DNA of 44,896 nucleotides from an uncultured Porphyromonas sp. (GTDB lineage: Bacteria > Bacteroidota > Bacteroidia > Bacteroidales > Porphyromonadaceae). A program made the translations under genes and the position numbers. This document shows, piece after piece, positions 15,804 through 22,906 of the stretch (its first letter is position 1; each line of letters opens with the position of its first letter). The DNA lies in assembly GCF_900541275.1 (NCBI RefSeq), contig NZ_UQJH01000013.1:1-44896 (forward strand), given 5' to 3'. The notes beneath the pieces are model-generated. The model had not been told where the DNA came from, did no database searches, and saw only the letters and a program-made list of their open reading frames with translations.

Positions 15804-18455
15804 ATGTTTGATATCGATGATATAGAGCTCGAGGAGGACGACGACACTCCGCAGAGACCGCAAATGATGCCTATGATACTGCCTGAGTACGACGAGAGAC
15901 TGGACTTCGAGGAGGACATACGCGAGCTGCCGGATGTGCTGCCGCTCCTGCCGATGCGCACAGACCAGATCTTCCCCTACGTGGCGATGCCGCTCATCGT
16001 CGGTCGGGATAAGTCGAAGCGTCTCCTCGACTATCTCTCCTCGGCGGAGAATAAGCATATCCTCGTGGCGACGCAGAAGGACCCGACCATCGAGGAGCCG
16101 ACCCGCGAGGACCTGATCGACTACGGCATCATCGCTGAGGTGATGCATGTGGCCGATATGGGAGATGGGATGCTTACCGTCGTGATGCAGGGTAAGGTCC
16201 GCGTGCGGCTGGGCGACTTCGTGAGCGTCACCCCCTTTGTCAAGGCCTCCTACACCCTCAGCCCCGAGACGGAGCCGGACGAGAGCGATATGGAGTATCG
16301 CGCCCTCGCCATGACGATCAAGGAGGTGATGATCCAGCTCCTGATCTTTAAGGGCGATGTGCCCAAGCCCTTCATCGCTTCGGCCCACCGGCTGCAGGAC
16401 CCTACGGTGATCATCAACTTCAGCGCCAGCAACTTCCCCGAGGAGCAGGAGCAGAAGATCCAGCTCCTCCTCACGTCGGACATGAAGCAGCGCGGCTTCC
16501 TCCTCCTCCCGATCCTCAATCAGATGGCTGAGCTGCAGACCCTGCGGCAGAAGATCCGCCTCCAGACTCGGAGCGAGATGGACAAGCAGCAGAGGGACTA
16601 CTTCCTCCAGCAGCAGATGCAGCAGATCCGCAAGGAGCTCTCCGACGACGACGAGGACCAGATCACGATGATGCTCGCCAAGGGGGCTAAGAAAAAGTGG
16701 CCCCGCGAGGTGGGCGAGACCTTCCGCAAGGAGGTCTCCAAGCTGCGGCATATGAGCACCCAGAGCCCGGACTACAGTGTCCAGCTGCAGTACTGCCAGA
16801 CGATCCTCGACCTGCCCTGGGATAAGGTGACGAAGGATAACTTCAATATCCAGACTGCCCAGCGCATCCTCGACAAGGACCACTTCGGCCTCGAGAAGGT
16901 CAAGGAGCGCATCCTCGAGCATCTTTCGGTGCTGAAGCTCAAGGGCAACCTCCACGCCCCGATCCTCTGCCTCTACGGCCCTCCCGGAGTGGGTAAGACC
17001 TCCCTCGGCAAGAGTATCGCCCGCGCTCTCGGGCGGAAGTATGTCCGGATCTCCCTCGGCGGCATGCACGATGAGGCGGAGATCCGCGGTCACCGCCGCA
17101 CCTACATAGGGGCGATGCCGGGACGGATCATCAAGGGCTTCCTCAAGGCCGGCTCGGGCAATCCCGTCTTCGTCCTCGACGAGGTGGACAAGCTCGCCAA
17201 CGACTACAAGGGCGACCCCTCCAGCGCCCTCCTCGAGGTGCTCGACCCGGAGCAGAATAATACCTTCCACGACAATTACCTCGACCTCGACTACGACCTC
17301 AGCCGGGCGCTCTTCATCGCCACGGCCAATAACGTCGGTGAGATTCCTGGCCCCCTGCGGGACCGTATGGAGATGATCGAGGTGAGCGGCTACATCCCGG
17401 AGGAGAAGGTGGAGATCGCCAAGCGACACCTGATCCCCAACTCGCTCGACCAGATCGGGCTGAGGAAGGGCGACGTGAAGTTCTCCAAGCGGACCATCGA
17501 CCGGCTGATCGAGGACTATACCCTCGAGAGCGGTGTGCGTCAGCTCGACAAGCGCATCCGTGAGCTCCTCCGCAAGCTCGCCAAGCAGGCGATGGAGCAT
17601 GCTGAGAGCCCTGAGGCTCAGGCACGGGAGATCCCCGAGACCCGTACTGATGCGGAGGGGAAGGAGATCCGTCTCACCAAGGAGGACCAGATGCGCGAGC
17701 GGGCGCGCACCTTCTTCCCCGTCACCGTCTCCCCCTCCGATCTCCCCGAGCTGATCGGTCCGGAGAAATACAAGCAGGAGAAGTATGAGGGCAATAGGTA
17801 CGCCGGTGTCGTCACCGGTCTCGCCTGGACCAGCGTCGGCGGTGTGATCCTCCTCGTGGAGAGTGCCGCCATCCCCTCTCGCCAGGGGAGGCTCAGTATG
17901 ACCGGCAACCTCGGCGAGGTGATGAAGGAGAGCGCCACCCTCGCCCTCGAGTATGTCAAGAGCCACGCCGACATGTACGGCATCGATGCGGACCTCTTCG
18001 ACTACTGGGACCTCCACATCCACGTGCCGGAGGGCGCGATCCCCAAGGACGGCCCCTCCGCCGGCATCACCATCGTCACCTCGCTCATCTCCACGCTCAC
18101 CCAGCGCCAGGTCAAGCCCCACATCGCCATGACGGGTGAGATCACGCTGCGCGGCAAGGTGCTCCCCGTGGGGGGTATCAAGGAGAAGATCCTCGCCGCC
18201 AAGCGCGCCGGCATCAAGACGCTGATCCTCTGTGAGGAGAATAAGAAGGACATCGACGAGATCAAGGCGGAGTACCTCGAGGACCTCACCTTCGTCTACG
18301 TCCGCGACATCAGCGAAGTGATCGATGCCGCCCTCTCCGACAAGCAGGTGGATCACCCGGTCGACCTGATGAAGCGCGTCACCGAGGCGCGTGAGCGGCA
18401 GCGCAAGATGATGGAGCTGAAGGCGCCCATCGACACTCCCTCGGAAAAGATCTGA
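15804..18455 (+). CDS. lon: ATP-dependent protease Lon
   Basis: About 883 residues from the ATG at 15804 (MFDIDDIELEEDDD); an in-frame ATG at 15768 (MCCYAV) is an alternative. The N-terminal LON substrate-recognition domain begins LPLLPMRTDQIFPYVAMPL. A coiled-coil linker rich in Gln follows. The AAA+ module has Walker A GPPGVGKT (about 392-399) and Walker B VFVLDEVDK. The protease domain has the catalytic Ser in KDGPSAG (Ser752) and Lys in GGIKEK (Lys795); the 43-residue separation equals that of the E. coli dyad. It degrades damaged and regulatory proteins in the cytosol. An insert in the protease-domain approach (about 600-640) is rich in Glu and Arg. ychF follows after 27 bp, so the two are likely one operon. 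Confidence 0.96.
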   Translation: MFDIDDIELEEDDDTPQRPQMMPMILPEYDERLDFEEDIRELPDVLPLLPMRTDQIFPYVAMPLIVGRDKSKRLLDYLSSAENKHILVATQKDPTIEEPTREDLIDYGIIAEVMHVADMGDGMLTVVMQGKVRVRLGDFVSVTPFVKASYTLSPETEPDESDMEYRALAMTIKEVMIQLLIFKGDVPKPFIASAHRLQDPTVIINFSASNFPEEQEQKIQLLLTSDMKQRGFLLLPILNQMAELQTLRQKIRLQTRSEMDKQQRDYFLQQQMQQIRKELSDDDEDQITMMLAKGAKKKWPREVGETFRKEVSKLRHMSTQSPDYSVQLQYCQTILDLPWDKVTKDNFNIQTAQRILDKDHFGLEKVKERILEHLSVLKLKGNLHAPILCLYGPPGVGKTSLGKSIARALGRKYVRISLGGMHDEAEIRGHRRTYIGAMPGRIIKGFLKAGSGNPVFVLDEVDKLANDYKGDPSSALLEVLDPEQNNTFHDNYLDLDYDLSRALFIATANNVGEIPGPLRDRMEMIEVSGYIPEEKVEIAKRHLIPNSLDQIGLRKGDVKFSKRTIDRLIEDYTLESGVRQLDKRIRELLRKLAKQAMEHAESPEAQAREIPETRTDAEGKEIRLTKEDQMRERARTFFPVTVSPSDLPELIGPEKYKQEKYEGNRYAGVVTGLAWTSVGGVILLVESAAIPSRQGRLSMTGNLGEVMKESATLALEYVKSHADMYGIDADLFDYWDLHIHVPEGAIPKDGPSAGITIVTSLISTLTQRQVKPHIAMTGEITLRGKVLPVGGIKEKILAAKRAGIKTLILCEENKKDIDEIKAEYLEDLTFVYVRDISEVIDAALSDKQVDHPVDLMKRVTEARERQRKMMELKAPIDTPSEKI

Positions 18456-18482
18456 CACCACCCAATCAAGCAATCAAGACCC

Positions 18483-19586
18483 ATGTCACTCAAGTGCGGT
18501 ATCATCGGGCTGCCCAATGTCGGCAAGTCCACTCTCTTCAATTCGCTCTCCAATGCCAAGGCGCAGTCGGCCAACTTCCCCTTCTGCACCATTGAGCCCA
18601 ACCTCGGCACGATCACCGTGCCGGATAAGCGGCTCAATGCCCTCGCCGAGATCGTCGACCCGGAGCGCATCGTCCCGACGACGGTGGAGATCGTAGACAT
18701 CGCCGGTCTCGTGCGCGGTGCCAGCAAGGGCGAGGGACTGGGCAACCAATTCCTCGCCAACATCCGCGAGACCGATGCGATCATCCATGTGCTTCGCTGC
18801 TTTGAGGACCCCAATATCGTACACGTCGATGGAACGATAGACCCGGTGAGGGACAAGGAGGTGGTGGACACCGAGCTGCAGCTCAAGGACCTCGAGACGA
18901 TCGAGGGCCGGTGGAAAAAGGCGGAGCATACCGCCTCCGGTGGCGACCCGCACGCCAAGGCGATGCTGAGCGTCCTCAAGCAGGTCAAGCCGATCCTCGA
19001 GGCGGGGAAAAATGCCCGCACCCTCGACATCGACCCCGACAGCGAGGAGGGGAAGTGCTTCCGTGAGCTCTTCCTCCTCACCGCTAAGCCGGTCCTCTAC
19101 GTCTGCAACGTTACCGACGACGATGCCGTGAGTGGCAATGCCTACGTCGATGCTGTGCGTGAGGAGGTGAAGGACGAGGAGGCGCAGGTGATGGTGATGG
19201 CGGCTCAGATGGAGGCGGACATCGCTGAGCTGGACACCTACGAGGAGCGACAAGAGTTCCTCGAGGCGGCAGGGCTCTCGGATAGCGGCGTCTCGCGCCT
19301 GATCCGGACCGCCTATGCGCTGCTGGGACTGGAGACCTACTTCACGGAGGGGAAGAAGGAGGTGCGCGCCTGGACCTACCCGAGGGGGAGCAAGGCCCCG
19401 CAGGCGGCGGGCGTGATCCACTCCGACTTTGAGCGCGGATTTATCTGCGCCGAGGTGATTAAGTACGACGACTTCATCGCCCTCCGGAGTGAGCAGGCGG
19501 TCAAGGAGGCCGGCAAGCTCAATATCGAGGGAAAGGACTATGTCGTGCAGGATGGCGACATCATGAACTTCCGATTCAACGTCTGA
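18483..19586 (+). CDS. ychF: Redox-regulated ATPase YchF (Obg-like GTPase family)
   Basis: A 367-residue universally conserved P-loop protein. G1 is GLPNVGKSTLFNSL; G3 is DIAGLVRGASKGEGLGN; the G4 position is not NKxD, the known reason YchF prefers ATP over GTP. A coiled coil occupies the middle, and the C-terminal TGS domain ends VVQDGDIMNFRFNV, the standard YchF terminus. It associates with ribosomes and stress responses in other bacteria. It lies between lon and a small membrane protein gene (18-bp gap) in what looks like one transcription unit. Confidence 0.96.
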   Translation: MSLKCGIIGLPNVGKSTLFNSLSNAKAQSANFPFCTIEPNLGTITVPDKRLNALAEIVDPERIVPTTVEIVDIAGLVRGASKGEGLGNQFLANIRETDAIIHVLRCFEDPNIVHVDGTIDPVRDKEVVDTELQLKDLETIEGRWKKAEHTASGGDPHAKAMLSVLKQVKPILEAGKNARTLDIDPDSEEGKCFRELFLLTAKPVLYVCNVTDDDAVSGNAYVDAVREEVKDEEAQVMVMAAQMEADIAELDTYEERQEFLEAAGLSDSGVSRLIRTAYALLGLETYFTEGKKEVRAWTYPRGSKAPQAAGVIHSDFERGFICAEVIKYDDFIALRSEQAVKEAGKLNIEGKDYVVQDGDIMNFRFNV

Positions 19587-19604
19587 TCGCCTCTCAGCAG
19601 CCCT

Positions 19605-20069
19605 ATGGACCGGATCGGCTACTACTTCGTCGTACCACTGCTGCTCGCCATCGTCTATCTCGGTGGCACGATCAGCGGGCGGAGCCGACACAGCCGCACC
19701 CTGTACCTCTGGGTCTGTGAGTTTTTCTTAGCCCTGACGGCGCTGTACCTCACCCCTATAGGTGTGGTGCCACTGTGGCACTCCGTCGTGGCGCTCGTCA
19801 GTGCCCTTGCGGTGATCCGGCTGCTCCGGCGGATCATTGGTCGTGACCGCCTGCTGCCTGATCGGGCGTTCATCTGGAGGCAGTACCCGATCCTCTTCCA
19901 CCTCCATTCCCTCCTGCTGGTGCTGATCGCCTGTATGGGTCGGACGAACCGGCTCTCACCCATAGCCCTGCGCACGATCCTCATTGCTACGCCTATGCTC
20001 TGCGTTGTCGTGGAGCGCCTCTCCTACATCCTCCATAAGGGGCACCGCCCCGCCGACGAGACCCGGTAG
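19605..20069 (+). CDS. Small multi-pass membrane protein of unknown function
   Basis: I do not recognise this 154-residue protein. It has about four or five hydrophobic segments (YYFVVPLLLAIVYLGG near the start, FFLALTALYLTPIGVVPLW, SVVALVSALAVIRLL, FHLHSLLLVLIACMG, TILIATPMLCVVVERLSYIL) joined by short basic loops, and a charged C-terminus. The ATG at 19605 lies 18 bp after ychF on the same strand and the codon use matches the neighbours, so it is probably a real gene translated from the lon-ychF transcript. Confidence 0.7.
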   Translation: MDRIGYYFVVPLLLAIVYLGGTISGRSRHSRTLYLWVCEFFLALTALYLTPIGVVPLWHSVVALVSALAVIRLLRRIIGRDRLLPDRAFIWRQYPILFHLHSLLLVLIACMGRTNRLSPIALRTILIATPMLCVVVERLSYILHKGHRPADETR

Positions 20070-20218
20070 ACCCCCGCTCAGGCGTCACACTAAACCGGTA
20101 AAAGAATTTTCCCCCCGCAGGAGAGGGGGGAAAATCAATGCTCTATCGGACAAGACGCACGGGTCGGGTGCCAGTATGGCGCGCCGTCCGATGCGTCCGA
20201 TAAGACTACGCGCGAGCC
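20070..20218. repeat. Intergenic hairpin and repeat fragments between convergent genes
   Basis: Contains a degenerate palindrome unit (CTAAACCGGTAAAAG, 20090-20104), a perfect 11-bp hairpin ATTTTCCCCCC / GGGGGGAAAAT (20106-20135), and TCGGACAAG and CGTCCGATGCGTCCGATAAG fragments of the 9-bp repeat family. The hairpin lies where a terminator is expected for both flanking genes but lacks a T tail outside the stem, so termination there is uncertain. Confidence 0.6.
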
Positions 20219-20659
20219 TCAGAAGAAGCGGCCCCGATGGCGGGACTTCTTGTACCGCTTCATCATCTCCGCCTGCTCCGTGTCGATCACCGTGGTGACG
20301 TGGAGAGGATGGTGTGGGTGACCCGAGGCGACCATCTGGTAGATCACCTGCCAGTCCGGGAGACCGCCGAGGTTGCGGTCGTCGATGAAGAGGTCGGCCT
20401 TGAGCTTGCGGCTGAAGTGCCTGTCCTCCTCCCGCTCCTCAGGGAAGTCCTTATTGATGGAGTAGAAGGTGATCCCTCGCTCCTCGCACCAGCGGACGGC
20501 ATCGTCCAGCAAAGCCCCCTCACGTACCGACCAGAGGATCAGCCGATGACCATCGCGGATCAGCTGCCTCAGGGTCTCGACCGCACCGGGTATCTCGTCA
20601 CCGATAGCGGGGTACTTGTGCTCCACTATGGTGCCATCAAAGTCTACTGCTATAATCAT
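20219..20659 (-). CDS. Small HAD-like hydrolase
   Basis: A 146-residue protein starting MIIAVDFDGTIVEH, where the DxDGT motif (Asp6, Asp8) is the HAD nucleophile loop. LILWSVREG fits motif II, and KADLFIDDRNLGG fits motif IV with acidic metal ligands. There is no large cap domain, so it belongs among the minimal HAD proteins; a phosphatase acting on a small or polymer-linked phosphate is plausible but the substrate is unknown. The C-terminus is very basic (KRYKKSRHRGRFF). The start at 20659 is only 5 nt past a TAACTTTG box, so the mRNA is probably leaderless; a longer frame to 20854 would extend upstream of the promoter and is rejected. Confidence 0.8.
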   Translation of the reverse strand: MIIAVDFDGTIVEHKYPAIGDEIPGAVETLRQLIRDGHRLILWSVREGALLDDAVRWCEERGITFYSINKDFPEEREEDRHFSRKLKADLFIDDRNLGGLPDWQVIYQMVASGHPHHPLHVTTVIDTEQAEMMKRYKKSRHRGRFF

Positions 20660-20664
20660 GGGTG

Positions 20665-20672
20665 CAAAGTTA
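20665..20672 (-). promoter_or_regulatory. -7 box TAACTTTG abutting the HAD start codon
   Basis: On the minus strand: TAACTTTG, then CACCC, then ATG. The expected transcription start falls on or next to the ATG, predicting a leaderless mRNA. Confidence 0.55.
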
Positions 20673-20773
20673 AGCCTTTTCTCCTCATTTCTCTTCCCGA
20701 GGTGGTTCGTCTCGTGCAGGTGAGAGGGGGAAAGAGATTTCCTCTCGCTCCACCACTGATGGGGCAAAATGGT

Positions 20774-20781
20774 TACCTTTG
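20774..20781 (+). promoter_or_regulatory. -7 box TACCTTTG of cca-tadA
   Basis: Perfect TAnnTTTG; predicted start near 20786, leaving a leader of about 190 nt. Confidence 0.6.
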
Positions 20782-20785
20782 TCAT

Positions 20786-20975
20786 CGAAGAACCCATACA
20801 CCATACCTTACACGAGGACTCCGGAGAGGCAGGCTCGGTCGCAAAGGCGAGCACCGCACCTCTCGCTCATCCTCTTGCCCCTGAGGTGCTTTTCTGTATG
20901 GGTCATGCCCGGAGAGCCTTGGCTTCCTTGGCGCCAGACCTTTTTTGCTACATAAAAAAGGTCTACCCTAACGAG
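20786..20975 (+). promoter_or_regulatory. Long, potentially structured 5' leader (or small RNA) before cca
   Basis: Helices visible in the sequence: P1 ACCCATAC (20792-20799) with GTATGGGT (20896-20903); a hairpin GCTCG (20833-20837) with CGAGC (20848-20852); GCACCTC (20856-20862) with GAGGTGC (20883-20889); and, in competition with the last, GAGAGG (20824-20829) with CCTCTC (20859-20864). Just before the ATG is an 11-bp stem AGACCTTTTTT (20936-20946) with AAAAAAGGTCT (20954-20964). A multi-branched element closed by P1, followed by a start-proximal hairpin, resembles a regulatory leader. I do not recognise it as a known riboswitch or RNA. Confidence 0.45.
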
Positions 20976-22454
20976 ATGAGACAAGACGTGATCACAAGAG
21001 AGACGATAGAGAGACCTCTGTGGGAGGATATTCAGCTACTGATAGGTCGGGACCTGCTGGAGGTGCTGGACCAGGCGGCGGCGGAGACCGGCGTGGAGAT
21101 ACGCTTGGTCGGTGGTGCGGTGCGCGACCTGATCATCGACCGACCGACGACGGACCTGGACTTTGTCCTCGAGGGGGACTGCGAGCGGGTGGCTGATCGC
21201 ATCTCGGAGCTGCTGGGGCGAGGATCTCAGGCGACTATTTTCCGCAACTTCCGCACCGCTCAGGTGAAGTATCGGGGTCGGGAGCTCGAGTTTGTCGGTG
21301 CACGTCGGGAGAGCTATACGGAGGAGTCACGCAAGCCGGAGGTGTCGGAGGGGACCTTTGCGGAGGACGAGGCGCGGCGGGACTTCACGATCAACGTGCT
21401 CTCTGTCACCGTGACCGGTCCGGAGGCGGGGACGCTCCACGACCCCTTCGAGGGGCTGAGGGACCTCAGCATGGGGATCATCCGCACGCCCCTTGATCCG
21501 GACATCACCTTCTCCGACGACCCGCTGCGGATGATGCGGGCGGTGCGCTTTGCCACCCAGCTCCACTTCACCATTCCCCCGGATATGCTGGCAGCGATTC
21601 GGCGAAATGCCGATCGGCTGCGGATCGTCTCGGCGGACCGGATCGAGGGCGAGTTTATGAAGATCATGGCCTGCCGGAAGCCCTCCATAGGGCTTGACCT
21701 GATGTACCGCACCGGGCTGATGGACATTTACCTACCCGAGGTGTCGGCACTGCAGGGCGCCGAGACGCAGGACGGGGTGGGGCACAAGGACAATTTTTAC
21801 CACACCCTCCAGGTGGTGGATAATGTGGCAGAGCGGAGCGACTCCCTCCGGCTGCGGATGGCGGCACTCTTCCACGATATAGGTAAGCCGAGGTCCAAGC
21901 AATTTGTCCGCGGCGGCTGGACCTTTCACAACCACGACTACCTGGGTCAGCGGATGCTGCCTAAGATCTTCCGTCGGGCGAAGTTTCCCACCGATGAGCG
22001 ACTGAAGTATGTCCGCAAGTTGGTCTCCCTCCATATGCGCCCGGCGCAGCTGGCAGACGACGGTGTGACCGACTCGGCCGTGAGGCGGCTCCTCTTTGAT
22101 GCCGGAGACGACATAGAGGACCTGATGCTACTCTGCGAGAGCGACCTGACGAGTAAGAACCCGCGTAAGGTGGAGCGGTATCTCAATAACTTCGCCATCG
22201 TCCGGGAGAAGCTCAGGGAGATCGAGGAGAAGGATCGGATCCGAAACTTTCAGCCCCCCGTGGATGGGCGGGAGATCATGGACCTCTACGAGCTGGAGCC
22301 CTGCTCCGCCGTGGGACAGATCAAGGAGGCGATCAAGAATGCGATCCTCGATGGTCTGATCCACAACGACCGCCGGGAGGCGCTCGGGTATATGGAGCAG
22401 TGGGCAAAGGACGAACTGGGGCTGACGCCCACTAAGCCCCTTCCCCTCGAGTAA
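20976..22454 (+). CDS. cca: CCA tRNA nucleotidyltransferase (class II, with HD domain)
   Basis: About 492 residues. The head domain has RLVGGAVRDLIIDRPTTDLD with the GGxVRD loop at about residue 46 and the metal-binding DLD at 60-62, diagnostic for class II nucleotidyltransferases that add or repair the tRNA 3' CCA (a poly(A) polymerase role cannot be excluded from sequence alone). RRDFTINVLSVTV and DPLRMMRAVRFATQL are further family motifs. An HD phosphohydrolase domain follows (AALFHDIGKPRSK), as in many bacterial CCA enzymes. The frame is open back to 20769, but this N-terminal stretch shows no homology pattern and covers the leader structures; I start at the ATG at 20976 (MRQDVITRET). Overlaps tadA by one base (TAATG). 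Confidence 0.92.
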   Translation: MRQDVITRETIERPLWEDIQLLIGRDLLEVLDQAAAETGVEIRLVGGAVRDLIIDRPTTDLDFVLEGDCERVADRISELLGRGSQATIFRNFRTAQVKYRGRELEFVGARRESYTEESRKPEVSEGTFAEDEARRDFTINVLSVTVTGPEAGTLHDPFEGLRDLSMGIIRTPLDPDITFSDDPLRMMRAVRFATQLHFTIPPDMLAAIRRNADRLRIVSADRIEGEFMKIMACRKPSIGLDLMYRTGLMDIYLPEVSALQGAETQDGVGHKDNFYHTLQVVDNVAERSDSLRLRMAALFHDIGKPRSKQFVRGGWTFHNHDYLGQRMLPKIFRRAKFPTDERLKYVRKLVSLHMRPAQLADDGVTDSAVRRLLFDAGDDIEDLMLLCESDLTSKNPRKVERYLNNFAIVREKLREIEEKDRIRNFQPPVDGREIMDLYELEPCSAVGQIKEAIKNAILDGLIHNDRREALGYMEQWAKDELGLTPTKPLPLE

Positions 22455-22906
22455 TGGACGGGATGATGAGGCCGAGTGATGAGGCGCTGATGCGGGAGGC
22501 TCTGCGGGAGGCGGAGCTGGCTCGGGAGGAGGGCGAGGTGCCGATAGGTGCCGTGGTGGTCTCGCTGGAGGGGGAGATCATCGGTAGGGGACACAACCAG
22601 ACTGAGGGGCTGAGGGACGTGACCGCCCATGCGGAGATGATCGCCCTCACCTCAGCTCAGGGGCATCTCGGTGCTAAGCTCCTCACCGACTGCACGCTCT
22701 ACGTCACGATAGAGCCCTGCGTCATGTGTGCCGGTGCCATCCGCTGGTGTCGCCCCGCACGGCTGGTCTGGGGCGCCGATGAGCCGAAGGTCGGCTTCAC
22801 CACCGTCAGCCGGGAGATCCTTCACCCCAAGACCGAGGTCACCTCCGGCATCCTTGCGGACGACTGCCGGGAGCTGATGTCTCGCTTTTTCCGGGACAAG
22901 AGGTAG
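22454..22906 (+). CDS. tadA: tRNA-specific adenosine deaminase
   Basis: A 150-residue cytidine-deaminase-fold enzyme that converts wobble A34 to inosine in tRNA. The zinc site is complete: HAEM with His59 and catalytic Glu61, and PCVMC with Cys89 and Cys92. VPIGAVVV and GRGHNQTEGLRDVTAHAE are typical of TadA. The ATG overlaps the cca TAA in TAATG, so the two tRNA-processing enzymes are translationally coupled. Its last 68 bp overlap, in convergent orientation, the 3' end of the GH110 gene, with no room for a terminator between them. Confidence 0.94.
   Translation: MDGMMRPSDEALMREALREAELAREEGEVPIGAVVVSLEGEIIGRGHNQTEGLRDVTAHAEMIALTSAQGHLGAKLLTDCTLYVTIEPCVMCAGAIRWCRPARLVWGADEPKVGFTTVSREILHPKTEVTSGILADDCRELMSRFFRDKR

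Noticed and set aside
15735..18473. Antisense open frame of about 900 codons opposite lon
   Set aside because: It exactly mirrors lon; GC-rich codon bias removes stops from one antisense frame. The product is His-, Leu- and Arg-rich with no family pattern.
20106..20135. Intrinsic terminator between the small membrane protein and HAD genes
   Set aside because: The stem is perfect, but on both strands the T tract is inside the 5' arm and no T run follows the hairpin, so it is listed as an inverted repeat with uncertain terminator function.
20786..20940. 4.5S/SRP RNA, RNase P RNA or 6S RNA before cca
   Set aside because: The conserved loops of SRP RNA and RNase P RNA are absent and a 6S-like central bubble is not evident; only a generic structured leader can be claimed.
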